IMG/VR virus record: IMGVR_UViG_3300041964_000197
Coordinates: 1-24,413 of that record
Direction: 5' to 3' (one strand)
Length of the DNA: 24,413 nt
Origin: a virus
Shown here in pieces: positions 8,328 through 14,515 of the stretch (the stretch's first letter is position 1; every line of letters begins with the position of its first letter). Position numbers and translations under genes: made by a program. The notes beneath the pieces are model-generated. The model was not told where the DNA came from. It searched no databases and worked only from the letters and a program-made list of their open reading frames with translations.

Positions 8328-8965
8328 GATCCGGCGAACACCGTCTTGATGTTGCCGCTGAGAGCCATCATCCCCGCCTGGACGCCCGCGAACTTGGTGC
8401 CGGAAGCCGCTGCAGCCCGGTATGCTTGGGACACAGACTGGAGGGCGCGGGCCTCGGTGGCTGCCGCCTGAACGGTTACGGCGCTACGGGCTTGGGCAGC
8501 CTCCACGATCCCGGCGAAGGTGTTCTCTGCCGCCGCCTGACGCCGCCGGTGAGGCAGATCCGACACGAAATCCGAGGCGATGTCCTCGGCGGCTTCCGCC
8601 GCGCGGGCCTTGCGGGCCTCGATCAGCGATTGCCCCAGTTTCGCCAGATCGGAGCCGTTGTCGGCGACCGCTCGCTGGACGCCGCCGAGGCTCTTGATCT
8701 GGACGACCATGCCCGCGATCGACGACACGACGCTCGCTATCGGTGCCAGTCCGACGGCCAGTTTCGTGAGCGACCCGGCGGTCTGCTGGACACCCTCCGG
8801 TAGTTGTCCGAAGACCGTCAGCAGGGCCTTGCCGGTATCCACGGCGTCCTGAATGTGGTCGCCGATCCCGCGGAAGAAGTTGCGGATCTTGCCCTGGTTT
8901 CGATCGACGTAATCGAACAGCTCCTGAACGATCTTGATCAGGCGCTGCTTGATCGGGAGCGTCAC
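8315..8965 (-). CDS. tape measure protein, third frame segment
   Basis: This is part of the tape measure gene, not a separate protein. The frame is actually open from about 9053, where it reads DFARTADGAANSTRVLSARF, the conserved tape measure block that precedes VTLPIKQRL. It then holds hydrophobic helices (SLTKLAVGLAPIASVVSSIAGMVV) and helical Ala-rich sequence. It runs out at GNIKTVFAGSWRA-stop at 8315; inserting one G at 8331-8332 gives NIKTVFAGIVASIAPF, joining it smoothly to the C-terminal segment. The nominal GTG start at 8965 has no ribosome-binding site. Confidence 0.75.
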   Translation of the reverse strand: MTLPIKQRLIKIVQELFDYVDRNQGKIRNFFRGIGDHIQDAVDTGKALLTVFGQLPEGVQQTAGSLTKLAVGLAPIASVVSSIAGMVVQIKSLGGVQRAVADNGSDLAKLGQSLIEARKARAAEAAEDIASDFVSDLPHRRRQAAAENTFAGIVEAAQARSAVTVQAAATEARALQSVSQAYRAAAASGTKFAGVQAGMMALSGNIKTVFAGSWRA

Positions 8966-8982
8966 CTCGCCGACCTTCGCCT

Positions 8983-9186
8983 TCAGATCGTCGAAACGGG
9001 CCGACAGAACCCTCGTGCTGTTCGCCGCGCCGTCGGCGGTACGGGCGAAGTCCCCGACGCGGCGGCTGATTGCCGCTTGATGATCGAGAGGATCGCCAGT
9101 TGCTTCTGCTGCGCGGCAATTTCCTTCGTCGTCTTGACGAGTCCGAGCCGGAGCGCCTCTTGCTGCACGGCGGTTTCGTTCGCCAC
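8983..9186 (-). CDS. tape measure protein, second frame segment
   Basis: This is part of the tape measure gene. In this frame, open from about 9236, the sequence reads GLKSGLTGESDPLKKFG then NETAVQQEALRLGLVKTTKEI, which is the conserved 'EALxSGLxGExxPLxKFG' region of tape measures. After about residue SIIKRQSAAASG the frame turns into Arg/Pro-rich nonsense, while the next frame picks up GDFARTADGAANS. One missing base between about 9052 and 9085 explains it; the CCCC run at 9052-9055 is a likely spot. It should not be annotated as a separate gene. Confidence 0.7.
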   Translation of the reverse strand: MANETAVQQEALRLGLVKTTKEIAAQQKQLAILSIIKRQSAAASGTSPVPPTARRTARGFCRPVSTI

Positions 9187-9233
9187 AACCCCGAACTTTT
9201 TGAGCGGATCGGACTCCCCTGTCAGGCCCGATT

Positions 9234-9752
9234 TCAGGCCTCCAGCGCCTCGGTGATGCTCGTGTTGTTGAAACTGGCCATATCAGCCGCCGTCTTGACG
9301 AGTTGGACGGAATACTGCGCCGCTGCCTGACGCGCTTGGCCCTGAGACCGCATCAGGTTGGCGAACGTGCCGATGTATTCGAGGGCGGCGGATTTAGAGA
9401 CGCCGTAGGATTTGGCGCTCTTCTCCGCGAAGTCCGTCGCCTGCTTTCCCGCCGCGCCGAGGAGCACACCCACTTTCGACGTGGATTCCGCAATGTCGCT
9501 GGCGGCGTCGGCGGTGTCTCCTGCGAACTTGAGGGCGGAGCGTCCGGCGTCGAGCAGTTTCCCGGCAACCTGGGTCAGCACGTTCCCCACGAACACTTGG
9601 AGCGCCCCCCCGAACCGTTTCGAGGCCCCCGACGCTTTGTCCAGATTCTCCTCGAACTGCCCCAGCCCGGCGTTAGCGCCCCGAATACCGCGATCAAATT
9701 GGGCGGATTCGAGCGAGATGACGGCTTTGAGCTGGGCTACGATTTCAGACAT
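9234..9752 (-). CDS. tape measure protein, N-terminal segment
   Basis: These 172 codons are the N-terminus of the tape measure protein: MSEIVAQLKAVISLES followed by the usual 'FDRGIRGANAGLGQFEENLDKA' type amphipathic helices, then a hydrophobic region and GYIGTFA-like sequence (EYIGTFANLMRSQG) and FNNTSITEALEA, immediately followed by a premature TGA at 9234-9236. One extra C at 9237-9238 would read ALEALKSGLTGE and continue the protein. The start at 9752 has no obvious Shine-Dalgarno sequence. It lies 83 nt after the end of the GT chaperone frame, past the 21-bp hairpin at 9792-9836. Confidence 0.82.
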   Translation of the reverse strand: MSEIVAQLKAVISLESAQFDRGIRGANAGLGQFEENLDKASGASKRFGGALQVFVGNVLTQVAGKLLDAGRSALKFAGDTADAASDIAESTSKVGVLLGAAGKQATDFAEKSAKSYGVSKSAALEYIGTFANLMRSQGQARQAAAQYSVQLVKTAADMASFNNTSITEALEA

Positions 9753-9791
9753 TGGGGAGGGATTCCGGGGGTGGTGGAAGGATAAAGGAGT

Positions 9792-9836
9792 GCTTCGTTT
9801 GATGGTCCCGGCGGAGCCGGGACCATCAAACGAAGC
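9792..9836. terminator. perfect 21-bp hairpin between tail chaperone and tape measure
   Basis: The arms 9792-9812 and 9816-9836 (left arm begins GCTTCGTTTGATGG) pair perfectly over 21 bp around a GGA loop. The right arm reaches the first base of the TAG stop triplet of the GT chaperone frame (9836-9838). On the minus strand only a short pyrimidine stretch follows, so it is either an inefficient terminator or an mRNA-processing/stability element lowering expression of the tape measure. Confidence 0.7.
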
Positions 9837-10027
9837 TACGAACTACGCCGGGCGAGAACGTGGTCGGCGGCTCGGATCGCGTACCAGTCCTCGAACGCCG
9901 CGTCGAGCACGATTTCTGGGGTGTCGTCGATCTCAGACCATTGGAGGCCGAGGAACCGGGCGGCAGTACGGCGGCGGAATCCTAACGAGAACTCGCCGCC
10001 GGGCTTGAATAGGAGGGCGCGATTCAA
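9836..10027 (-). CDS. tail assembly chaperone, T-domain (reached by -1 frameshift from G)
   Basis: These 63 codons in the -1 frame relative to the upstream G gene form the C-terminal domain of the GT fusion, the part that in lambda-type phages contacts the tail tube protein. The nominal start is a TTG (10027) without a ribosome-binding site; the natural route is the frameshift at CCCAAAC (10045-10051), giving VSPKRIAGAKLNRALLF and a fusion of 193 residues. The domain (GGEFSLGFRRRTAARFLGLQWSEIDD...) is basic then acidic. It ends at a TAG overlapping the strong hairpin at 9792-9836. Sequence similarity to a known T domain is not visible to me; the call rests on position and frameshift architecture. 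Confidence 0.8.
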   Translation of the reverse strand: MNRALLFKPGGEFSLGFRRRTAARFLGLQWSEIDDTPEIVLDAAFEDWYAIRAADHVLARRSS

Positions 10028-10051
10028 TTTTGCGCCCGCTATGCGTTTGGG
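10015..10051 (-). promoter_or_regulatory. programmed -1 ribosomal frameshift site in the tail chaperone gene
   Basis: On the minus strand the zero frame reads TCC CCA AAC GCA TAG, containing the slippery heptamer C-CCA-AAC (plus 10045-10051) just before the stop of G. Seven bases later a GC stem GGGCGC / GCGCCC with an 11-nt loop (plus 10015-10037) can stall the ribosome. Slipping back by one base joins G to the downstream T frame. The heptamer, spacer and stem follow the established lambda G/GT arrangement. Confidence 0.85.
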
Positions 10052-10416
10052 GAGACGGCCCCAGAAATCGCCGACATGATGATCCCCAGATCGCGGTAGG
10101 GAACGGCGTCGATGTCGTTCAGGGACACGGTGTTGCCTTTGCGGTCGGTCAGATCCCAGCCGGTGATGATGGTCTGCAGGTAGTCGACCAGGGCAGACTC
10201 CCCGTCCTCATCGTTATCGAGGGCCGCGAGGCGCTTCCGAAGGCGCGGCGTCAATTCGCCCATGTCAAAATGGATGTTGACGTCCTTGCCGCGGATGGTG
10301 GCGGTGACATGGGAGACGAGATCGGCGGGAGACGCGGGATCAGTGACTGTGCTCGCCGTCTGGTCGACTGGATCGGACGCGAACGAAGACTCGGTGTCGG
10401 GGGTGGAGATTGGCAT
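10039..10416 (-). CDS. tail assembly chaperone (G-like)
   Basis: This 125-residue protein is the zero-frame product of the tail chaperone locus, placed between the major tail protein and tape measure as in lambda G. It coats the tape measure protein during tail assembly (family knowledge). It is acidic and soluble, starting with a Ser/Thr/Asp-rich leader (residues 1-35), then a compact domain (VTATIRGKDVNIHFDMGELTPRLRKRLAAL...ALVDYLQTIITGWDLTD) typical of small phage tail chaperones, where 'W-D-L-T/D' is a recurring element. GAAGGA lies 7 nt before the ATG. Part of the ribosomes should slip at 10045-10051 to make the 193-residue GT form. Confidence 0.82.
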   Translation of the reverse strand: MPISTPDTESSFASDPVDQTASTVTDPASPADLVSHVTATIRGKDVNIHFDMGELTPRLRKRLAALDNDEDGESALVDYLQTIITGWDLTDRKGNTVSLNDIDAVPYRDLGIIMSAISGAVSPNA

Positions 10417-10440
10417 AGTGGGTTCCTTCAGAGGTAAACG

Positions 10441-10463
10441 GGCCCGGACAGAAGATCCGGGCC
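10441..10463. terminator. intercistronic hairpin after the major tail protein
   Basis: GGCCCGGA (10441-10448) pairs with TCCGGGCC (10456-10463) around a 7-nt loop. It lies in the 112-nt gap between the major tail protein stop (10529) and chaperone start (10416). There is no clear T tract on the minus strand; partial termination or 3'-end protection of the abundant tail-tube message is plausible. Confidence 0.55.
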
Positions 10464-10528
10464 TCGTCGGTGAGGTGATAGATACTACGGTCGCTCGCGC
10501 TCAGCGTCGCCGAGGACGGCGAGTGTAA

Positions 10529-11623
10529 TTAGGGGGTTGTGTCGGCGAGTTCGGCGTACTTGGTGGTGACATTTTCGAAAAGCTGAACGCCATTGCCGCT
10601 GCTCGGCGCAGATCCGACCGTCGAAGCCTGGGTGGCTGTCGCGGCTTTCGTCTTCAGTACAACTTCCAGGTAGCCGTCGAGGCCAGATCCGAACGCATCG
10701 TCGACATAGACAGGTTCGAGGTCGTAGGTACCCGCATAGATGTCGTCCGTGTCACCCCGCGAGGTGGACTTGATGAACGCCGGGAACGTGATGCGCATCT
10801 CGTAGTTGACGCCGGTGCCGATCTCGCGCCCGATCGCCACGTAGCGAATCCAGACCACCTCGTTCGATTTGAGTGAACCCATTAGAGCCGAGCCCTGGCT
10901 GTCCTGCTCGACCACGATCTGGGCCGTCTTGTCGAAGTAACGTTCCACGGAAGCGCTGAAACTCTGCTCGCTGTCATCGAGCGTGAACAGGGCGGACTGG
11001 CGTCCCGCGAGGTTGAGGTTGGCCGAGAGGCAGCGCTTCAGCCGCGCTCCCGTCTGGTCGAGACCGAGGCGGGATGCCGCGGCGAACACGGACACCTGTT
11101 CCGGGCTCACCGGCTCCAGCACCACGTCCGCCGGGTTCGGAGTCAGAGTGATCCCCTCCTGGTAGATTTTGCCGAGGCCGGAACCGGAGATCGTTGCGCC
11201 TTCGCGGGTGATCGAGATGCCGAGGTCTGTCAAGAACGCACCGGAGAAACCGGCGGTGCCCGCCGCGCTCCCCATCTCGAACGTATAGGTGCGGAGGGTA
11301 TTGATTCCCTGCGGGAGTGGACGCCAGGTGATGGTCGTCTGGCCGGATGCGGTGGTCGAGGTCGGAGCGCCCAGAATGCTGTTAAAAAGGAACGCCGAGT
11401 CGGTGTAGGTCAGAGGGCCTTCCACTCCGAACTCGGTGTGCTGCTTGCCGCCAGTAAATCCGACAGCCGCCATATTGCCGGAGGCGCGGATCGGGTTGCG
11501 GGGGATCACCGGGGTCGGGGTGACGGTGAGGGAGCGGAGGACGAGGTTTGCGGCGACGGGGGTGCCGGGGGTGGTCTCGACCCCAATGCGGGGGAGTTCG
11601 AAAATACTGGCGCGTTCTGCCAT
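10529..11623 (-). CDS. major tail (tube) protein
   Basis: This 364-residue protein is a predicted tail tube subunit. It precedes the G/GT chaperones and the tape measure, the standard place for the tube protein. The N-terminus (MAERASIFELPRIGVETTPGT...) resembles tube proteins of the 'xPxxGxEsxxGTxV' type with an early NLVLRSLTVTPTPV beta segment; much of the rest alternates short strands (FEMGSAAGTAGFSGAFLTDL, then ERYFDKTAQIVVEQDS). The C-terminus has a Thr/Ala/Ser-rich linker. I chose ATG 11623 because AGGAGA lies 9 nt upstream (plus 11633-11638); an in-frame extension to 11641 is possible. A hairpin at 10441-10463 follows. No Ig-like C-terminal domain was recognised. Confidence 0.8.
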   Translation of the reverse strand: MAERASIFELPRIGVETTPGTPVAANLVLRSLTVTPTPVIPRNPIRASGNMAAVGFTGGKQHTEFGVEGPLTYTDSAFLFNSILGAPTSTTASGQTTITWRPLPQGINTLRTYTFEMGSAAGTAGFSGAFLTDLGISITREGATISGSGLGKIYQEGITLTPNPADVVLEPVSPEQVSVFAAASRLGLDQTGARLKRCLSANLNLAGRQSALFTLDDSEQSFSASVERYFDKTAQIVVEQDSQGSALMGSLKSNEVVWIRYVAIGREIGTGVNYEMRITFPAFIKSTSRGDTDDIYAGTYDLEPVYVDDAFGSGLDGYLEVVLKTKAATATQASTVGSAPSSGNGVQLFENVTTKYAELADTTP

Positions 11624-11655
11624 TTGAAGGAGTCTCCTCAAGCCACAGGTTTCGC

Positions 11656-11672
11656 AAATGGCTTCGCCATTT
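11656..11672. repeat. palindromic repeat AAATGGC-N3-GCCATTT, copy 1
   Basis: A 17-nt hairpin with a 3-nt loop, embedded in the longer match TTTCGNAAATGGC...GCCATTTCGAG shared with the copy at 11790-11806. A third copy lies at 17920-17936 inside the scaffold gene. Confidence 0.7.
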
Positions 11673-11749
11673 CGAGCGTGACTGATTTAGGGGGAAGCCA
11701 CAAGCCTGTGGCATGCGGAAACGGAGTTACCGCTGTCGAAGCGGGTTCT

Positions 11750-11760
11750 AAGTTGAAGTG
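11750..11760 (-). promoter_or_regulatory. recurring late-region motif, copy 3 (before major tail protein)
   Basis: AAGTTGAAGTG in the hairpin-rich gap, 127 nt upstream of the major tail protein ATG, in the same orientation as the other two copies. Confidence 0.4.
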
Positions 11761-11789
11761 CGGTGCGGGGGCTGCACCGCAAATTTCGT

Positions 11790-11806
11790 AAATGGCGAAG
11801 CCATTT
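11790..11806. repeat. palindromic repeat AAATGGC-N3-GCCATTT, copy 2
   Basis: The loop is GAA where copies 1 and 3 have TTC, so the palindrome core is inverted, while the flanks (TTTCG before, CGAG after) match copy 1 in direct orientation. Confidence 0.7.
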
Positions 11807-11834
11807 CGAGGGTAAGGGGCGATAGATGGAGTGG

Positions 11835-12113
11835 TTACGGAGTAACCACGCGGTGGATTCGGACGCGCCAGGTCGACAGGATCGTGCGGAAGATCGTGTC
11901 CCCTTCGGCCCGCTCGGTGGTCATCGTGTTGACCCGGTGTACGCCCATGCAGTGAAGGGCAGCAACGCCGTCCGAAGATTCGATGGGGCCGCTGCTGCGC
12001 TGGATCGCCTTGAAGATTGCCTGGTCGATTCCGCCCAGGACTTCATACCCTCCGGTGCCGACGACCTTGGTCACGAGGTCGGCGACCAGATAGGCCGACT
12101 CGCCGCCAACCAC
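11835..12113 (-). CDS. tail terminator protein, C-terminal segment (frameshifted)
   Basis: This is the downstream part of the tail terminator gene in a different frame from its start. Open from about 12164, it reads ATYPLIVVQALTSRDALVVGGESAYLVADLVTKVVG, the kind of sequence expected in the middle of a small tail-terminator/DUF3168-like protein (the 'YPxxV' strand followed by a helix), then ends in FRTILSTWRVRIHRVVTP. The nominal GTG start at 12113 is internal. Joined with the 12149-12292 segment it gives about 152 residues, a normal size for this family. Its TAA (11835-11837) lies inside an 8-bp hairpin. Confidence 0.65.
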   Translation of the reverse strand: MVGGESAYLVADLVTKVVGTGGYEVLGGIDQAIFKAIQRSSGPIESSDGVAALHCMGVHRVNTMTTERAEGDTIFRTILSTWRVRIHRVVTP

Positions 12114-12148
12114 CAGTGCGTCGCGGGAGGTAAGAGCCTGGACGACGA

Positions 12149-12292
12149 TTAGGGGGTAGGTCGCCTAGGCGGGGCGACCCCGGCGTAGATCCGGTCGCCG
12201 AGCAGGGCGTGAAGGGTATCGGCTTCATCCGAGGGGATCTGGCCGGTTAAGCGATCCATGACAAAGGCGTATGCGCCGAGCATTTCGTTCAT
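12149..12292 (-). CDS. tail terminator protein, N-terminal segment (frameshifted)
   Basis: These 47 codons start with ATG at 12292, overlapping the stop of the gp10-like gene as ATGA, so translation is coupled. The peptide (MNEMLGAYAFVMDRL...HALLGDRIYAGVAPP) shows the 'LxxxLGDRIYxxVAP' pattern of tail terminator proteins and then hits a TAA at 12149-12151. The continuing frame is found after one missing base within 12152-12167 (for example a lost G giving PPEATYPLIVV). The protein would cap the tail tube and join it to the head. Confidence 0.65.
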   Translation of the reverse strand: MNEMLGAYAFVMDRLTGQIPSDEADTLHALLGDRIYAGVAPPRRPTP

Positions 12293-12621
12293 TTCACGGC
12301 CCCTTTTACAGCGCGGTTGATACGGTTCTGAAAGTCGGCTTCAGCCTCGTTCACGGCGTCCAGGAGGAAGGGTTGGGGAGACTGGTGCTCTGTGCCGTAG
12401 TGGACGTGGACGGCGTAATCCGCCCCGACTGACACCTCCCCTTCAAGCCCGGAGGCGCTGTGGGTAATGCTGGCGCGGAGGTTCCCGGTGTCGACCGGTG
12501 CCCCTTCTTTCGCGCCCCCCTCGATCTGGGCCGCCGTTTGCTCCACGACCGTCTCCAGAGCCGCCCTCAGCTTCGCGGACAGCCCAGGCAGGAGGTTGAC
12601 GGGGGCTTCGAATCGGATCAT
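12289..12621 (-). CDS. HK97 gp10-like head-tail joining / tail completion protein
   Basis: This 110-residue protein belongs to the HK97-gp10-like family, which acts at the head-tail junction. The visible signature is GAPVDTGNLRASITHSASGLEGEVSVG followed by YAVHVHYGTEHQSPQPFLLDAV, matching the family pattern of 'A-P-V-D-T-G-x-L-R-x-S-I' and 'Y-A-x-x-V-E-x-G-T...P-Q-P-F-L'. The start at 12621 overlaps the stop of the 85-residue gene (ATGA) and its own stop overlaps the start of the tail terminator (ATGA), so three genes are translationally linked. Length is typical of the family, and the assignment is firm. Confidence 0.88.
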   Translation of the reverse strand: MIRFEAPVNLLPGLSAKLRAALETVVEQTAAQIEGGAKEGAPVDTGNLRASITHSASGLEGEVSVGADYAVHVHYGTEHQSPQPFLLDAVNEAEADFQNRINRAVKGAVK

Positions 12622-12875
12622 CGCTTCACCACGTTGAGCACGACCACCCCGTGTGTAACGCGCTCGTTGGGGCCCTTTTCGCGCCGGACGGAGAGCCGAT
12701 AGCGCCCCGGAGACATCGGCACCTGTACAGTCACAAGCGCCAGCCCGGCTTCCTCGTCGGTGATCGCTACGGTCGGGTTCGGGGAGGTGGCGACACGGCT
12801 GCTATCGGTCAGAAGCGCGGACAGGTTGTAACCAGATAGCGATAAATGCGATCCGACCACATTCACGAGAGCCAC
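12618..12875 (-). CDS. small beta-rich protein of unknown function, structural region
   Basis: This encodes 85 residues not recognised as a known family. The sequence alternates short hydrophobic strands (VVGSHLSLSGYNLSALL, AGLALVTVQVPM, GRYRLSVRREKG, VTHGVVVLNVV) suggesting a compact all-beta, perhaps Ig-like, domain. The start overlaps the preceding gene by 13 nt and its stop overlaps the gp10-like start (ATGA), so it is co-translated with both. It might decorate the capsid or fibre, or fill the neck slot, but no motif decides. Confidence 0.6.
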   Translation of the reverse strand: MALVNVVGSHLSLSGYNLSALLTDSSRVATSPNPTVAITDEEAGLALVTVQVPMSPGRYRLSVRREKGPNERVTHGVVVLNVVKR

Positions 12876-13735
12876 CTGGAGGGGTAAGACGTCCCCGCGA
12901 ACACGGTCAGAGGGTCGTCGCAGTCGGAGTCAGGGACGAGCGAGATAGTCCCGCCGGTGCCGCCCCCGATCATAACCGTGCCGCCGCCGCTGACGACGGC
13001 GTTGATCGAAGATATGGGGGCGTCCAGGTTGTCGAGTTTGTTCGCCCGCGCGGATGTATAGCCCTGCGCGGCGAGTGCAGCCTGTACGTCGGGATCGGGG
13101 CGGCGGAAGAACCGCACCAAGAGGCCGCCCACGGCCCCTTCCGTCACACTCACAAAATCTTCTGGGCCGATCACGATGGGCTCCGCGATCCCGACGATCC
13201 CCGTCACTGTATCGACCGACGTGACCTTGTTGAACCGCACGCCGCCCGCGTACATCACCGCGAACGTTTGGCCGACGTACAGCTCTTTGTATTCGAGCAT
13301 CATGGTTTCGTAATCGAACTGTGTCAGCGTCGTAGGCTCCGAGAAGTAAAGTTCAAAGGTCAGCGAGGTCGCGCCCGACAGGCTGTAGTACGAGATGGCG
13401 CTGTTTAGCGCGTCGAACTCGCCCCGGAACATGCTCATGTCCTGCGCCCACTCCTGGCCCACCGACCACAGGCTTGGGATGTGCTTCTGTGCCACGCTGG
13501 CGTCTGTCGTCTTGAATACTGCGATGTATTCGCCCGCCGAAGCCGTGAAAGAGCCGAACAAAGTGTAGCGGTACATGCCCGCCGCGCCGTGCGGATTCGC
13601 CGCCGCGCCGCTGACGATTTGGGTGCCTGCGGGATGGAACACGTCCACGGTGACCGGAAGGCCCGCCTTGCCTGAGCCGTCCGAACCGATGAAGAAGGCG
13701 TAGAATGTGACGGGTTGGTATTGTAGTGTTATCAT
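12863..13735 (-). CDS. 290-residue structural-type protein of unknown function (fibre/decoration candidate)
   Basis: The ATG at 13735 overlaps the lectin gene stop as TAATG, so I chose it over the in-frame ATG at 13750. The N-terminal ~90 residues look like a beta-sandwich (TFYAFFIGSDGSGKAGLPVTVDVFHP...YRYTLFGSF), followed by a helical/mixed region, then AALAAQGYTSARANKLDNLD, a phrase recurrent in phage tail fibre and baseplate-type proteins where a short helix precedes a fibre, and a Gly-rich C-terminus (GGGTVMIGGGTGG). It is adjacent to the LamG-like lectin gene; together they may form a host-surface-binding appendage. The exact role is not known. Confidence 0.62.
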   Translation of the reverse strand: MITLQYQPVTFYAFFIGSDGSGKAGLPVTVDVFHPAGTQIVSGAAANPHGAAGMYRYTLFGSFTASAGEYIAVFKTTDASVAQKHIPSLWSVGQEWAQDMSMFRGEFDALNSAISYYSLSGATSLTFELYFSEPTTLTQFDYETMMLEYKELYVGQTFAVMYAGGVRFNKVTSVDTVTGIVGIAEPIVIGPEDFVSVTEGAVGGLLVRFFRRPDPDVQAALAAQGYTSARANKLDNLDAPISSINAVVSGGGTVMIGGGTGGTISLVPDSDCDDPLTVFAGTSYPSRWLS

Positions 13736-14496
13736 TACGGTAGCCCCCATTTCGCGGCGAGGAAGGACGCCACGGCATTCCGTTCCGCCGGGGTCAGGCG
13801 GCGGTTATAGATCAGAATCTCCCCGATGTCGCCCTGATAAAAGAAGCTGGACATGTTGCTCGTCCCGATGGTCGCAGGTTGTGTGAAGAGTCCCTCGCCG
13901 ACCACTGTTCCCGCCCCCGAATACGTCTGGACGTTGTTGAAGAACACCTGCGTCTGCCCCTCGCCGACCGCGAAGCCGTACAGAAATCCCGCGAACAGGG
14001 CCGCCTGTGTGGGGGCGGCTACGGCGGGACGTTCGCCCGACACGAAGGAGTCGTAGATGTGGCCGTCCACCCAGATTAAGTGCGAGTTCTGCGTCGCGTT
14101 GTTGAACCGCCATAGCCCTGTCGGGATACCGTCGGTCGGAATCGGCGCGGTCTTCTTAGCGACGAGGAATATCTCGGCCCCCACGGCGGCACCTCCCTCC
14201 GCGAGTCGGGCATAGATACTGTCCACGTTAAGCCACTGGTCTGCGCCGTTGAATCGTAGCGTCGGAAGTCCATTCATGCCGCCAGGGGTGAGCGTGGGGG
14301 CGTTGCCCGCCGCGACCTGGTAGGCCGCTTCCCCAACGCGGGATCTGTCGGCGACCGTGGTAACGGCGACTCCGCTCGCCCCCGTTAGCACCGAGGCGTC
14401 GAGAGCGAGGACGAGTCCGTCCACGCCGCCTGGCTTGTATCGGTTTGCTAAAGACACACCGAGCGGGGAGAGTTGCCCGGACAAGATGCCCATCAT
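13735..14496 (-). CDS. LamG/concanavalin A-like lectin-domain protein
   Basis: This 253-residue protein has a jelly-roll lectin domain. The evidence is the opening GLVLALDASVLTGASG, the phrase LPTLRFNGADQWLNV, the strand pattern of a LamG-type domain, and the strongly diagnostic ending GDIGEILIYNRRLTPAERNAV followed by a terminal FLAAKWGLP, which matches the 'AEILIYxRxLxxxERxxVxxYLxxKY' motif of LamG_3-like domains. Such domains bind glycans. In a head-tail gene cluster it may serve as a head fibre or whisker for carbohydrate adhesion. Its Shine-Dalgarno AAGGAG lies inside an 8-bp hairpin (14497-14515), so initiation may be throttled. The stop overlaps the next gene's start. Confidence 0.8.
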   Translation of the reverse strand: MMGILSGQLSPLGVSLANRYKPGGVDGLVLALDASVLTGASGVAVTTVADRSRVGEAAYQVAAGNAPTLTPGGMNGLPTLRFNGADQWLNVDSIYARLAEGGAAVGAEIFLVAKKTAPIPTDGIPTGLWRFNNATQNSHLIWVDGHIYDSFVSGERPAVAAPTQAALFAGFLYGFAVGEGQTQVFFNNVQTYSGAGTVVGEGLFTQPATIGTSNMSSFFYQGDIGEILIYNRRLTPAERNAVASFLAAKWGLP

Positions 14497-14515
14497 GCGG
14501 AAAGCTCCTTTCCGC
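14497..14515 (-). promoter_or_regulatory. hairpin that hides the Shine-Dalgarno of the lectin gene
   Basis: On the minus strand GCGGAAAG-GAG-CTTTCCGC forms an 8-bp stem with a 3-nt loop. The AAGGAG ribosome-binding site is split between stem and loop, and the lectin ATG follows immediately. The same 19-nt palindrome appears at 17337-17355 ahead of the capsid gene. Confidence 0.6.

Larger units (their letters stand above)
5793..9752 (-). pseudogene. tape measure protein gene, whole locus, interrupted by five frame changes
   Basis: Read through its frame changes, this locus encodes one tape measure protein of about 1320 residues, which sets tail length and is ejected with the DNA. Order of frames going leftward: 9752 to ~9237; ~9236 to ~9053; ~9053 to ~8331; ~8331 to ~7350; ~7350 to ~7086; then to 5793. 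Four switches correspond to one missing base and one (TTTT at 7349-7352) to one extra base. When joined, the pieces give continuous tape-measure sequence: SITEALEA joins to LKSGLTGESDPLKKFG, then DFARTADGAANSTRVL, then SIAPFAVSIGIVV. The pattern looks like indel errors or very recent damage. The individual frame segments are listed separately. Confidence 0.85.
11642..11834. other. hairpin-rich non-coding gap between tail terminator and major tail protein
   Basis: This gap contains no convincing gene but at least five small hairpins: AAATGGC-TTC-GCCATTT (11656-11672), GCCACA-AGCC-TGTGGC (11697-11712), TGCGGTGC/GCACCGCA (11759-11781), AAATGGC-GAA-GCCATTT (11790-11806), and GTGGTTAC-GGA-GTAACCAC (11831-11849), the last overlapping the upstream gene's stop codon. 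One copy of the recurring 11-mer AAGTTGAAGTG (11750-11760) is also here. It may be a regulatory leader for the abundant tail tube protein, or the scar of small mobile palindromes. Confidence 0.6.

Noticed and set aside
12043-12228. 61-codon minus-strand frame overlapping the tail terminator
   Set aside because: It is the third frame over the tail terminator locus, Pro/Arg-rich, and matches neither conserved half.
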